The notes under the pieces: generated by a model | Seen by the model: only the letters and a program-made list of their open reading frames with translations | The model's database searches: none | What the model was told of the DNA's origin: nothing | Position numbers and translations under genes: made by a program | Shown here: positions 14,848-23,641 of the stretch, piece after piece | Layout of the letters: every line of letters begins with the position of its first letter | Position numbering within the stretch: position 1 is the stretch's first letter | NCBI GenBank assembly: GCA_017467605.1 | Contig: JAFUSQ010000013.1 | Location: forward strand, 1-40,823 | DNA length: 40,823 bases | Direction: 5' to 3' | Origin: a bacterium | GTDB lineage: Bacteria; Cyanobacteriota; Vampirovibrionia; Gastranaerophilales; Gastranaerophilaceae

Positions 14848-15846
14848 ATGCAAGGGTTTTTACATTTTATATTCACATCATTCAATTACATAATGTCTTT
14901 ACCGGAAAATTTAATCGAACCGATTGAATTTTTACCGGATTTTTTGAAAGACGCAATGATTGACAGTTTAAATCTTGTTCCGTTTTTGTTTGTAATTTTC
15001 GTTTTAATTGAGATATTAGAACAATATTTTGCAAAGAAAAAACATTTGTTTGTATTTTTCATGAAAAAAATCGGGCCGCTTTTTGGAAGTTTATTTGCAT
15101 CAATTCCTCAATGCGGATTTTCAGTAATTGCAAGTACTTTGTACACCAGAAGAATTCTCAGTCGAGGAACACTTTTATCTGTATATTTAGCAACTTCTGA
15201 TGAAGCTATCCCTGTTTTAATATCTGATCCGACAAAAGTTTATCTGGTTTTACCAATAATATTAATTAAAATAATTGTAGCAATAATTGTTGGGTATATT
15301 GTTGATATTCTTGTTTCTTACAAAGCAAAAGAGCCGGTTATAGAAGAAGTTCACCCAACAGAAATTCATGAAGAAGGCTGCTGTCATCATAAATTGTCTG
15401 ATGCTACAAAAACAAAAGATTTTTGGCTCCACCCGCTAAAACATACTGTTAATATTTTTCTGTTTATATTAATAGTTTCAATTATTTTAAGTTATATTAT
15501 TTCAGTTGTCGGTACGGAAGAAAATCTCGCAAAATATTGCCTGATGAATTCTCCGCTTCAGCCGTTACTTGTGTCTTTGCTTGGATTAATTCCTAATTGT
15601 GCAATTTCTGTTGCAATGACTCTGTTATTTATAAAGCATACAATAAGTTTTGGTGCTTTAATCGCAGGTTTATCAACCTCCGGAGGGTTGGGATTATTAA
15701 TATTATTTACAAGAAATAACGACAAAAAAGATACCGCAATAATTTTAACAATTCTTGTTGCCGTAAGTACAGTTGTAGGTCTTATATTTCAATATAACAT
15801 TTTTGGAATAAATAATTTGTTGAATATTTTGGGAATTCAGGTTTAA
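14848..15846 (+). CDS. ArsP_2-like 10-TM metal permease, second of pair
   Basis: 332 residues, paralogue of the preceding gene with the same plan: GPLFGSLFASIPQCGFSVIAS, a cytoplasmic-type loop with EEGCCHHK, and GLIPNCAISVAMTLLFIKH. Compared with its partner, PEC becomes PQC in the first motif. Good Shine-Dalgarno AGAGGTAG. Tandem paralogues could form a heterodimer, or differ in substrate. In one operon with the upstream paralogue and with the TPR protein 11 nt downstream. Confidence 0.85.
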   Translation: MQGFLHFIFTSFNYIMSLPENLIEPIEFLPDFLKDAMIDSLNLVPFLFVIFVLIEILEQYFAKKKHLFVFFMKKIGPLFGSLFASIPQCGFSVIASTLYTRRILSRGTLLSVYLATSDEAIPVLISDPTKVYLVLPIILIKIIVAIIVGYIVDILVSYKAKEPVIEEVHPTEIHEEGCCHHKLSDATKTKDFWLHPLKHTVNIFLFILIVSIILSYIISVVGTEENLAKYCLMNSPLQPLLVSLLGLIPNCAISVAMTLLFIKHTISFGALIAGLSTSGGLGLLILFTRNNDKKDTAIILTILVAVSTVVGLIFQYNIFGINNLLNILGIQV

Positions 15847-15857
15847 AAGAGGGCTTA

Positions 15858-17333
15858 ATGGCTGATAAATCCGAAATATTACAAGAAGCTTTTTCCAAAC
15901 ATCAGAAAGGACAATTGACTGATGCAAGAGACTTATACTTAAAAATATTGGAAAAAGATTCTCAGAATGCACAGGTTTGGGACTTATTGGGAGTTTTGTA
16001 TTATCAAGCAAAAGACTATGAACAAGCTGAAATTTGTATAAAAAAAGCGATAGAATTTAGTCCGAGAATTTATTATCTTGAAAATTTGGCAAGATTATAC
16101 CTTGAAAAAGAGGATTATCCAAAAGCTAAGTCGTTATATGAGGATTTAGCAAAATACAATCCGACTTACGAAAATTGGTTTAATCTCGCAATGAGCTATA
16201 AAGCTTTGCATTTATGGCAAGAAGCTAAAGAGGCTTATCATAAATCATTAGAAATAAATCCAAAAGGTTATGAATCCTATTTCAACCTTGCATATTTAGC
16301 TTTAAACGATAATGATCCGAATTTGGCAGCAGAGTGCTATAAAAAAGCTCTTGAAATTAAACCTGATGATTGGGAATCTGTATATTTTTTATCTCTGGTA
16401 TATATGCAATTAAAAAATTATGAAAAGGGTTTAGAACTTTTTGAATCTCGTTTGTGCCGGCAAAGTGCAATTGTTTCGCAAGAAAAAATATATCCAAATA
16501 TTATGAAATCCCGACCGGAATGGAAGGGAGAAAATTTATCGGGCAAAACTTTGTTTACGTACTATGAAGCAGGATTTGGAGATATGCTTATGCTATATCG
16601 CTATGTCCCAATTTTAACCAAAATGTGTAAAAAATTAATCATTAAACCTCAAAAAGAATTGGCTAAACTTTTCAGAGAAAATTCGTATGGCGCAGAAATT
16701 ATAGAAAATTATAACTATAAAAAAGAAATTGATTTTGATTATCATATCCCTTTTTTAAGTATTCCTTATATTTTGGGGTATAAAGGGGAAGAAATTTTTG
16801 TTCATCACAATGACAGTTATTTAGCGGCAAATCCGGAAACAATAAGTTACTATAAAGAAAATTTTTGCAAAAATAATAAATTTAAAATAGGGATTAAATG
16901 GCAGGGAAATACGCATTATGACCTTGAAAGAGTAATAAAAGTCGAAGATTTTTTCAAGTTATTTGAAATTCCAAATACTCAATTTTATTCTTTCCAAACT
17001 TTTGAAGGCTCAGAAAAGCTTGAACAAATTAAGTCTAAATATGATGTAATTGATTTAGGCGCAACATTTGAAAATTTTTCAGATACGGCAGGCGCAATCG
17101 AAAATATGGATTTAATAATATCAAATGATTCATCTTTAGTACATTTGGCAGGAGCAATGAAAAAGAATTGTTTTGTTCTTTTACCGTATATTTACAATTG
17201 GCGTTGGCATACAGATTTGACAAAATGCGATTGGTATGACAGTGTTAAAATTTTTCGCCAAAAAGAATTTGGGAAATGGAATACGGTATTTGATGAGGTA
17301 AAAATTGAATTAAATAAGCTTATTATTCTTTAG
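15858..17333 (+). CDS. TPR protein with glycosyltransferase-like C-terminal domain
   Basis: 491 residues. Residues 1-190 are five or so tetratricopeptide repeats (for example YYQAKDYEQAEICIKKAIE and YFNLAYLALNDNDPNLAAEC). The rest (about 225-491) resembles the TPR-linked, GT9/heptosyltransferase-like domain: FTYYEAGFGDMLMLYRYVP, FKIGIKWQGN, then DLIISNDSSLVHLAGAM, in which the last is the nucleotide-sugar-site-like motif. Probably cytoplasmic and possibly involved in protein or surface glycosylation. The 3' end overlaps the convergent aroC by 11 nt. Confidence 0.82.
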   Translation: MADKSEILQEAFSKHQKGQLTDARDLYLKILEKDSQNAQVWDLLGVLYYQAKDYEQAEICIKKAIEFSPRIYYLENLARLYLEKEDYPKAKSLYEDLAKYNPTYENWFNLAMSYKALHLWQEAKEAYHKSLEINPKGYESYFNLAYLALNDNDPNLAAECYKKALEIKPDDWESVYFLSLVYMQLKNYEKGLELFESRLCRQSAIVSQEKIYPNIMKSRPEWKGENLSGKTLFTYYEAGFGDMLMLYRYVPILTKMCKKLIIKPQKELAKLFRENSYGAEIIENYNYKKEIDFDYHIPFLSIPYILGYKGEEIFVHHNDSYLAANPETISYYKENFCKNNKFKIGIKWQGNTHYDLERVIKVEDFFKLFEIPNTQFYSFQTFEGSEKLEQIKSKYDVIDLGATFENFSDTAGAIENMDLIISNDSSLVHLAGAMKKNCFVLLPYIYNWRWHTDLTKCDWYDSVKIFRQKEFGKWNTVFDEVKIELNKLIIL

Positions 17334-18393
17334 GATAACTTCCATAGTAATTTCTTTTTAATTCATCAATACTATCAGAGCCATATTTAATTAAAATTTC
17401 ATCAGCCAAAACCCATGCCACTCTTGCTTCAGCAACAACTGCGCAGGCTTCGACAGCACAAACGTCTGAACGTTCAAAATGAGCTTCGGTTTCCTGTAAT
17501 GTAATTGAATCTACCGTTTTCAACGGAGTTTTCATTGTCGGAATAGGTTTCATAACCCCCGTTATAACCAAATCTTCTCCGTTTGTCATACCACCTTCAA
17601 TTCCGCCGGCGTTATTTGTTTTATGAGCAATTTCACCATCTTTTATGAAAATTTCATCATGGTAATTACTCCCTTGGTAACCCAGCGGATTTGTACCAAT
17701 TTCTACAACTTTAACTGCCGGAATGCTCATTATAACTTGCGCAAGTTTACCGTCAATTTTTCTGTCCCAGTGAACAAATGAGCCAAGTCCTACAGGAAGA
17801 TTTTTGTATAAAACAACAAATTTCCCTCCGAGTGTATCTCCTTTACCTCGCATAATATCAATTTCTTCTTTAAAATCCTCACAGCAGCAAGCAGAACCTA
17901 TTTGAGTAACTTTTGATGTTCCAACAATCCCAAGTTCTTTAAGCAGTAATTTTGCAATAGCACCTATCGCAACTTCTATTGCGGTTTGTCTTGCACTAGA
18001 ACGTTCAAGAATATTTCTTAAATCTTTTTGGCAATATTTTACACTTCCGGCATAATCAGCATGTCCGGGACGATATGTAGAAAAAGTCTTTTCATCTGTA
18101 ATATCTTCCGGAGAAGAACTCATAACTTTTTTCCATGATTCAAAATCTTGATTTTTTATAATAAGAGTAATCGGAGAACCTAATGTTTTTCCAAATCTGA
18201 CCCCTGAAGTTATTTGAACAGTATCATTTTCAATTTTCATTCTTTCGCCGCGTCCATATCCCTGCTGACGACGTTTTAGTTCATTATTGATAAAATTTTC
18301 ATCAATCGTAATACCTGACGGCAGCCCTTCAATTATTGCCGTTAAACATTGACCATGACTTTCTCCTGAGGTTAAAAATCTGAATTTATTCAT
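17323..18393 (-). CDS. aroC: Chorismate synthase
   Basis: Converts EPSP to chorismate, the last shikimate-pathway step, using reduced FMN. 356 residues, normal length. Signatures: SGESHGQCLTAIIEG (about 9-23), RRQQGYGRGERM, FSTYRPGHADYAGSVKY, and ERSSARQTAIEVAIGAIAKLLL (about 131-152), NNAGGIEGGMTNGEDLV. Starts ATG 18391-18393, overlapping the end of the upstream gene by 8 nt. Other aro genes are not in the window. Confidence 0.96.
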   Translation of the reverse strand: MNKFRFLTSGESHGQCLTAIIEGLPSGITIDENFINNELKRRQQGYGRGERMKIENDTVQITSGVRFGKTLGSPITLIIKNQDFESWKKVMSSSPEDITDEKTFSTYRPGHADYAGSVKYCQKDLRNILERSSARQTAIEVAIGAIAKLLLKELGIVGTSKVTQIGSACCCEDFKEEIDIMRGKGDTLGGKFVVLYKNLPVGLGSFVHWDRKIDGKLAQVIMSIPAVKVVEIGTNPLGYQGSNYHDEIFIKDGEIAHKTNNAGGIEGGMTNGEDLVITGVMKPIPTMKTPLKTVDSITLQETEAHFERSDVCAVEACAVVAEARVAWVLADEILIKYGSDSIDELKRNYYGSYPKE

Positions 18394-18871
18394 TATTTTT
18401 CTTATTCCTATTTTTATGTTTCAGAAATGTTTGAACTTTTGTTTGCATCATTTCCTCGATAATTTTTGGGCCGGAAGCTGTATCTTGTATTACTTGATAC
18501 ATCTTTAACCAATAAGTTTCTTTTGTCGGTTGACGTTCTGCACTTATTTTAATACCGTTTGAAGTTTCTTTTGCTATAACATTTCTATATGTATTTTTGT
18601 ACCTTCTAAGTTTAGCAGTTTTTTGTCCGATTTTCAATTCCCTGAAAAATCTGTCTGCGGGAATTGTCATAGATTCAATTTCACCGGTAGGTTTCACGAT
18701 TTCTCTTATTATTTTTGCATTTGTAGAATACATATTTAACAATTCAGGATTGTAAGAATTTGCATAAGTTTCATATTTCCGGAAAAATTCTATGGCATCT
18801 TTTGTTGTCATAGCGTAAACTTCTGAAAAAGACACCATTATCCCTATAACTATCAATATTAATTTTTTCAT
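18386..18871 (-). CDS. Secreted protein of unknown function, NTF2-like
   Basis: 161 residues if started at MKKLILIVIGIMVSFSEVYA, a classical signal peptide with cleavage after AYA-like residues; GTG 18907 would give 12 more. The mature part begins MTTKDAIEFFRKYETYANSYNPELLNMYS, reminiscent of NTF2/SnoaL-like folds, and the tail is basic (KHKNRNKKNNE). Overlaps aroC by 8 nt, so translation is probably coupled. No clear Shine-Dalgarno. Fold assignment tentative. Confidence 0.6.
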   Translation of the reverse strand: MKKLILIVIGIMVSFSEVYAMTTKDAIEFFRKYETYANSYNPELLNMYSTNAKIIREIVKPTGEIESMTIPADRFFRELKIGQKTAKLRRYKNTYRNVIAKETSNGIKISAERQPTKETYWLKMYQVIQDTASGPKIIEEMMQTKVQTFLKHKNRNKKNNE

Positions 18872-18957
18872 ATTGAAAGAATATAAAAGTCTAAAAATTT
18901 TTAGCACCCCCTCACAGGATAGAAAATATTTCTTATTTAATGTAAAATCTTTTTAAG

Positions 18958-19344
18958 ATGAAAAAAATTTTAATTGTTGATGATGTACCCGGCTGGGTAA
19001 GATTTCACAAAACAAATATTGAATACTTAAATATTGAAAATTTTGAGATTGATACTGCAAATTCAGCACTCGAAGCTCTTTCCAAAATAGAATCTTCAAT
19101 TGATAATCCTTATACTGTCATATTTACTGATTTGCAAATGGAAAGTAATTTTTTACCCAAATCCGCAGGAGAATGGCTTATTGAGCAAATTAAAACTTAT
19201 AAATATTACGATAAATCTAAAATAGTTATAATTTCTGCTTCCCCATATATTGAAAGAATTGCAAAACATTACGGTGTATCTTTTATATCAAAAATAACTG
19301 TAAGAAATTCGACAACAGAAATCTATAAACAATTCTTAAATTAA
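18958..19344 (+). CDS. Stand-alone response-regulator receiver domain
   Basis: 128 residues forming just a REC domain. Acidic pair D8-D9 (LIVDD), phospho-acceptor D58 (FTDLQM), S93 (IISAS) and K112 (ISKIT) are all in place, so it should accept phosphate. No output domain and no kinase nearby; it could act as a CheY-like or Spo0F-like relay. Between D58 and S93 there is an inserted-looking segment (ESNFLPKSAGEWL). No clear Shine-Dalgarno precedes ATG 18958. Confidence 0.85.
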   Translation: MKKILIVDDVPGWVRFHKTNIEYLNIENFEIDTANSALEALSKIESSIDNPYTVIFTDLQMESNFLPKSAGEWLIEQIKTYKYYDKSKIVIISASPYIERIAKHYGVSFISKITVRNSTTEIYKQFLN

Positions 19345-19383
19345 CCATATAAGATGTAAAATTTATATTAATGTTGAAAAACC

Positions 19384-19394
19384 TGTGATATAAT
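19384..19394 (+). promoter_or_regulatory. Extended -10 promoter
   Basis: TGTGATATAAT, the same 11-mer as at 37494-37504, lies 39 bp before the aminotransferase ATG. No well-spaced -35. Confidence 0.5.
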
Positions 19395-19433
19395 AGTTCT
19401 ATATAATTGGTAGTTTAGTAAAGGAGATTTAAT

Positions 19434-20558
19434 ATGATTCCAATTTTTGATTCAAAACGTCAATACGCACAAATTGGTGAAGAAGCTGAAAAAGCGGTTT
19501 GTGAAGTAATGAGAAGCGGCTGCTACATCTTAGGTCCTAATGTAAAAGCTTTAGAAAGCGAATTAGCAAGTTATATCGGCTGCAAATATACAGTAGCATT
19601 AAATTCAGGTACAGATGCACTTCATGTTGCATTACGTGCATTAAATATCGGTGCCGGAGATGAAGTTATTACAACGGCATTTACTTTTGTCGCAACAGCA
19701 GAAGCTATCGGCATGGTTGGCGCAAAACCTGTATTTGTTGATATAAATCCTGATACTTTCAATATTGATCCGAAGGCTATTGAAGCTGCAATTACACCAA
19801 AAACAAAAGCTATTATACCTGTTCATTTGTATGGTCAGCCTTGTGATATGGACGCTATTATGGATATTGCTCACAGACACAATTTGAGAGTAATTGAAGA
19901 TTGCTGTCAGGCAATTGGAGCATTATACAAAGGAAAAATGGTCGGTACCTTCGGTGATATCGGCTGCTATAGCTTCTATCCGACTAAAAATCTCGGAACA
20001 ATGGGCGATGGCGGACTTTGTACAGTAAATTCAGAAGAATTAAGAGATCACTTAATTGCTCTAAGAAACCACGGTTCAATGGTTCGTTATCACAATGATG
20101 AATTAGGTGTAAACTCTCGTCTTGATGAAATTCAGGCTGCAATATTGAGAGTTAAAGCTAAACACATTGATGAATGGAATACCCAAAGACGTGAACATGC
20201 CGCATACTACAACAAATTGTTTGCGGATTGCTCTGATATTTCAACACCAAAAGAATTAGATAATACATATTGTGTTTACCACCAATATACGGTAAAAATA
20301 CCAAACAGAGATGAAGTTCACAAAATGTTAGGAGAAGCAGGAATCGGTGCAATGTTGTATTATCCTATCCCGTTGCATTTCCAAAAAGTTAATGCTTGGC
20401 TAGGAATGGGTAAAGGTTCTTTGCCTGTTACGGAAAGAAATACCGAAGTGGTTATTTCACTTCCGATGTTCCCTGAATTAACTCACGAAGAACAAGAAAC
20501 TGTTGCAAAAACATTGATTTCTTGTATAGAAAAATCAAAATCTGCAGCTTGCTGCTAG
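19434..20558 (+). CDS. DegT/DnrJ/EryC1/StrS-family aminotransferase
   Basis: PLP-dependent sugar aminotransferase, 374 residues, which usually aminates a 3- or 4-keto nucleotide sugar for surface polysaccharide. Seen: NSGTDALHVALRAL (58-70), TAFTFVATAEA (81-91), EDCCQAIGA (155-163), PLP lysine K185 in SFYPTKNLGTMGDGG, RNHGS (about 213) and GVNSRLDEIQAA. AAGGAG precedes ATG 19434. It is a single-gene unit between an extended -10 promoter and a strong terminator. No other sugar-pathway genes are adjacent, so the substrate is unknown. It ends AACC. Confidence 0.92.
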   Translation: MIPIFDSKRQYAQIGEEAEKAVCEVMRSGCYILGPNVKALESELASYIGCKYTVALNSGTDALHVALRALNIGAGDEVITTAFTFVATAEAIGMVGAKPVFVDINPDTFNIDPKAIEAAITPKTKAIIPVHLYGQPCDMDAIMDIAHRHNLRVIEDCCQAIGALYKGKMVGTFGDIGCYSFYPTKNLGTMGDGGLCTVNSEELRDHLIALRNHGSMVRYHNDELGVNSRLDEIQAAILRVKAKHIDEWNTQRREHAAYYNKLFADCSDISTPKELDNTYCVYHQYTVKIPNRDEVHKMLGEAGIGAMLYYPIPLHFQKVNAWLGMGKGSLPVTERNTEVVISLPMFPELTHEEQETVAKTLISCIEKSKSAACC

Positions 20559-20582
20559 GTTAAAATTTTTACAATAATAAAC

Positions 20583-20620
20583 AAAAAAGAGTCAAAATAT
20601 ACAATTTTTGACTCTTTTTT
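20583..20620. terminator. Bidirectional terminator
   Basis: AAAAAAGAGTCAAAA pairs with TTTTTGACTCTTTTTT around ATATACAA. U-rich on both strands, so it can end the aminotransferase (+) and the minus-strand gene stopping at 20620. Confidence 0.85.
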
Positions 20621-20904
20621 TATCCTATAGACATAAATTTTGGTTTTTCAGTTAATGTTTCTGTAAAATTTGCTTTTAATCCTGTTGTTCTTGATGCAAA
20701 TAAATCGTTCGCGTTATAACCTGAAATATTATCAGTTTGTTTTCCTTGAAATAAGACTTGTAAAGCGTTATATAAAGGATTTTTAGGAAGTGAATTAGCA
20801 ACAGGAGATTCCGGATTAGGAAGATCATTCATTCCCTGATCCATAAATTTTGTTTGGAGGTTTGCTCCTAAACTTGAATTTATTGCCATGTTGTCCTGTG
20901 CCAT
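20620..20904 (-). CDS. Small protein of unknown function (94 residues)
   Basis: Starts MAQDNMAINSSLGANLQTKF at ATG 20902-20904, chosen because AAGGAG lies 10 nt upstream; the open frame itself runs to 20946. Soluble, with NPESPVANSLPKNPLYNALQVLF in the middle. No domain recognised. It is 14 nt after the gene at 20919 and probably in its operon. Confidence 0.6.
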   Translation of the reverse strand: MAQDNMAINSSLGANLQTKFMDQGMNDLPNPESPVANSLPKNPLYNALQVLFQGKQTDNISGYNANDLFASRTTGLKANFTETLTEKPKFMSIG

Positions 20905-20918
20905 TACTATAAAACTCC

Positions 20919-21266
20919 TTAAGCTAAAGTTTGCATTGAGAAGCACCCGCCTGATGGGTTCCCTGATTCATTGTACGCTCTTAAATTCCCAACCCCGGGG
21001 TGTGGAAAGAATTTTTTACCCTGAGCTTCGATACACATATTCGGGTCAGTCATCATTTTTTCATATGCAATATTAACATTTGGTTCTAAACCGACTGAAT
21101 ACCACAAAGCTTCAAGATTATTTTTAATCATGCCAAATGTTGAACTGATAATATTTCTGGTTTCTTCATCTGTTTTTTTAATTCCGAAATCAGTTTTGAC
21201 GTATGTTTCACCGTTTGCGGCATTTCTGTTAATCTTATCAACTTCCGGATTTTGGTTATTATTCAT
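20919..21266 (-). CDS. Small protein of unknown function (115 residues)
   Basis: MNNNQNPEVDKINRNAANGE start with AAGGAT 7 nt upstream. A helical centre (DEETRNIISSTFGMIKNNLEALWYSVGL) is followed by a Gly/Pro-rich C-terminus (FFPHPGVGNLRAYNESGNPSGGCF). No signal peptide or membrane segment. Paired with the downstream gene at 20620-20904. Confidence 0.65.
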   Translation of the reverse strand: MNNNQNPEVDKINRNAANGETYVKTDFGIKKTDEETRNIISSTFGMIKNNLEALWYSVGLEPNVNIAYEKMMTDPNMCIEAQGKKFFPHPGVGNLRAYNESGNPSGGCFSMQTLA

Positions 21267-21368
21267 ACAATTATCCTTTATACTCTGCTCTTTTATATAT
21301 AAAGTATATAAATAATAGATAATTGCTTTTTTGCACTATCGTGTGTTTACATTTTGTAATAATTGATT

Positions 21369-22208
21369 TTACCATGGATAATCTTTTGCAATTGTCCACC
21401 CGTCATTAATAATTTTTTGGGCGCAGCACAAACCTTGCCCTGTTTTTGAGCAGTCAGCATTTACTGTCGAAAGATTGCTGGAATTACATCTTGGGATAAT
21501 AATACCTCTTTCATTTCTCTCGAATGTAAAAACATCTTTGCCAATAGTATTAGGCAGCTCCGCGCCATTTATATCAATATATAACCAAGTTTTAGCAGAA
21601 GAACCGTATTTAACAAAATTTATTAATACAGTGCCATCAGGTAATAATATACTGCTTCTTCCGGAGTTAATCGCATCAACTCCGACTATATCCCCATTTA
21701 AAGCTTTAAAAGAACCGGTAGCACCGCTTCCATTAAATAAGCTATATTTACAAACATTATAATTTTTGCACAAAGTTATTCCCTTGAAATACGGAAGCCA
21801 ATATTTTTTAAAATATTCATCTTCACCGACTTCTTCGGGGTTATCCCAACCGTCATAATCACCGTTATCGGCTACAGATAAAAGCAATGCTTGATTAACT
21901 TGAGAGTAAGCTTTTTTCAATTTTGTAACGGTTTTTTGTTGTTGATAGTGAGTAATAATATTTGGTATAGTCATTGCACTGACTATACCGATTATGCCAA
22001 GTGTTATGAGGGTTTCTGCAAGAGTGAAGGCTAAGTGTTGCCCCCTCACCATTGCCCTCTGCGATTCGCTGACGCTTACTGCACGCAGTCTCGCTCGACT
22101 CGCAAACTCGTCGGCTCGGCTAGTGTCCCGTAGATATTTCCCCCCTACATTTACCCTGTCACTCTGAACTTGTTTCAGGGTCTGTTTAATTTTCCATTTA
22201 ATATTCAT
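21369..22208 (-). CDS. Prepilin-like protein with 60-residue repeat-built leader (module 3)
   Basis: Core HLA|FTLAETLITLGIIGIVSAMTIPN begins at residue 61. The leader from ATG 22208 (Shine-Dalgarno AGAGGT) contains QTLKQVQSD, which is the 26-bp repeat at 22158-22183 translated, then KYLRDTSRADEFASRARLRAVS, another repeat in frame. Core motifs: LLPDGTVLINF, IDINGAELPNTIGKDVF, C-terminal cysteines (CSKTGQGLCC) and the tail DGWTIAKDYPW that also survives as a remnant at 612-659. Divergent from XRE 22298; a TTGATT-17-TATAAT promoter lies 38-66 bp before the ATG. Confidence 0.84.
   Translation of the reverse strand: MNIKWKIKQTLKQVQSDRVNVGGKYLRDTSRADEFASRARLRAVSVSESQRAMVRGQHLAFTLAETLITLGIIGIVSAMTIPNIITHYQQQKTVTKLKKAYSQVNQALLLSVADNGDYDGWDNPEEVGEDEYFKKYWLPYFKGITLCKNYNVCKYSLFNGSGATGSFKALNGDIVGVDAINSGRSSILLPDGTVLINFVKYGSSAKTWLYIDINGAELPNTIGKDVFTFERNERGIIIPRCNSSNLSTVNADCSKTGQGLCCAQKIINDGWTIAKDYPW
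22158..22183. repeat. 26-bp dispersed repeat inside a pilin leader
   Basis: GTCACTCTGAAC-TTGTTTCAGGGTCT, one base off the consensus, translated on the minus strand as QTLKQVQSD within the pilin leader. Confidence 0.85.
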
Positions 22209-22225
22209 TATAATTACCTCTTTAT

Positions 22226-22274
22226 TATAATATATTATTATAAATATTATAACATACTATAATTTATTAATCAA
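22226..22274 (-). promoter_or_regulatory. Pilin promoter with AT-rich inverted repeat, module 3
   Basis: On the minus strand TTGATT (22274-22269), 17-bp spacer, TATAAT (22251-22246). An inverted repeat TATAATAT (22226-22233) / ATATTATA (22244-22251) covers the -10 and start region and could be the XRE operator. AT-rich sequence makes chance symmetry easier here. Confidence 0.6.
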
Positions 22275-22297
22275 TATTTGATTGTTAACATAGCAAT

Positions 22298-22522
22298 ATG
22301 TTAGATGAGGAATTTTTAAGTGAATTTGGGGTCAAATTAAAATTCTATAGAATCAGGCGTAACTATACTCAGGCGCAATTGGGTGAAATGGTTGAAATGT
22401 CTGAACATCGTATAAGCCAGATTGAAAACGGACGATGTAATATAACATTAAAAACAGTAAATCGGTTTTCTAATGCTTTGGAAGTTCCTGCTTCTAAATT
22501 ATTTGTTTTTGAGGAAATTTAG
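22298..22522 (+). CDS. XRE-family helix-turn-helix regulator (module 3)
   Basis: 74 residues, minimal Cro/C1 HTH: KLKFYRIRRNYTQAQLGEMV, SEHRISQIENG, then KTVNRFSNALEVPASKLFVF. Divergent from the pilin at 21369-22208 across 89 bp. No Shine-Dalgarno; TAACAT (22286-22291) is 6 nt before the ATG. The stop overlaps the stop of hydE by 4 nt (convergent). Confidence 0.9.
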   Translation: MLDEEFLSEFGVKLKFYRIRRNYTQAQLGEMVEMSEHRISQIENGRCNITLKTVNRFSNALEVPASKLFVFEEI

Positions 22523-23517
22523 ATTTTTTTATTGTGAAAACCTTTGTTAGTGCTGATTGTTCTGCCAATTGATTTAATTTTGCCTTCAATGCAGCCTCGA
22601 CATTGGCTTGGATTTTCGTTTATGCAAATTTTTCCGGGGTAAATTTCATATTTTGCACGATACTCTGTGGTTGTAACATTTGGCATAACAACATTTGCAC
22701 CGCTTTGGAGTGCAATAATTCGACCTTTTGGATTAAGGGTTTCCATCGCAGTTGTAGCCGGAATATTTATATCTTTTAACAGTATTCTGGTTAATGCCAT
22801 AGCTTTAAGAGCAAGGGTGAAACTTCCGTTTTGTTCATTTTTTAGCGGAGTATTAGGGTGAGCAATAAATGGGCCTATTCCAATCATATCTGCTTCTATT
22901 TCTTTAAAAAATAATATATCATCTGCAATAGATTCAATTGTTTGATTTGGCAAACCGATTAGACTTCCGCTCCCGACTTCATAACCAAGTTTTTTTAAAT
23001 CTTTCAAACATTTCAAACGATTATCAAAATCCATATGGGGGTGCATTTTTGTGTATAAATTTCTGTCAGTGGTTTCAATTCTTATTAAATATCTATCAGC
23101 ACCGCTTTGTTTAAAAGCTTTATAATCTTCAAAACTTCTTTCGCCTATGCTAAGTGTTAGAGCAACATCAAGTTCTTTAATTTTTTCTATAACTTTACAC
23201 AATACATCTCTTGAATAAAATTCGTCCTCACCCGATTGAAGAACAATTGTTTTATATCCCATATCAACTGCTTTTTGCGCATATAAGACAATGTCATCAG
23301 GAGATATTCTATATCTTTCAAGGTTTCTGTTTTCACAACGCAAACCGCAGTATTTGCATGTCCTTTTACAAATATTGGAAAATTCAATTAAACCGCGTAA
23401 ATGGACTTCATCACCAACATATTTTTTTCTTATTTTGTCAGCATAAGAAAATAACCAATCATTTTGTTTATCATCTTTTAGAATATCTGTAATTTCTTTT
23501 TTTGAAAGATTTTCCAC
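22519..23517 (-). CDS. hydE: [FeFe]-hydrogenase maturase HydE (radical SAM)
   Basis: Radical SAM enzyme that helps build the H-cluster dithiomethylamine ligand. 332 residues. The 4Fe-4S site is C50-x3-C54-x2-C57 (SNICKRTCKYCGLR). HydE-like blocks: VLQSGEDEF (about 95-103), LTLSIGERS, GADRYLIRIETT (about 145-156), GSGSLIGLPNQT and ADMIGIGPFIAHPNTPL. GTG start at 23515-23517. HydF, HydG and hydrogenase genes are not in the window. HydE-like proteins also occur without hydrogenase, so the exact role is not certain. Confidence 0.85.
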   Translation of the reverse strand: MENLSKKEITDILKDDKQNDWLFSYADKIRKKYVGDEVHLRGLIEFSNICKRTCKYCGLRCENRNLERYRISPDDIVLYAQKAVDMGYKTIVLQSGEDEFYSRDVLCKVIEKIKELDVALTLSIGERSFEDYKAFKQSGADRYLIRIETTDRNLYTKMHPHMDFDNRLKCLKDLKKLGYEVGSGSLIGLPNQTIESIADDILFFKEIEADMIGIGPFIAHPNTPLKNEQNGSFTLALKAMALTRILLKDINIPATTAMETLNPKGRIIALQSGANVVMPNVTTTEYRAKYEIYPGKICINENPSQCRGCIEGKIKSIGRTISTNKGFHNKKI

Positions 23518-23641
23518 AGAGATATTTTAGCATGAACTTCTAATATATTACATGATTTTTGCACCTGTTGACTCTTGAAATTTTGATTTGATTGTATAGA
23601 ATTGTAATACAGGTTAGAATAAGAAGGGGATATTGGGATTA

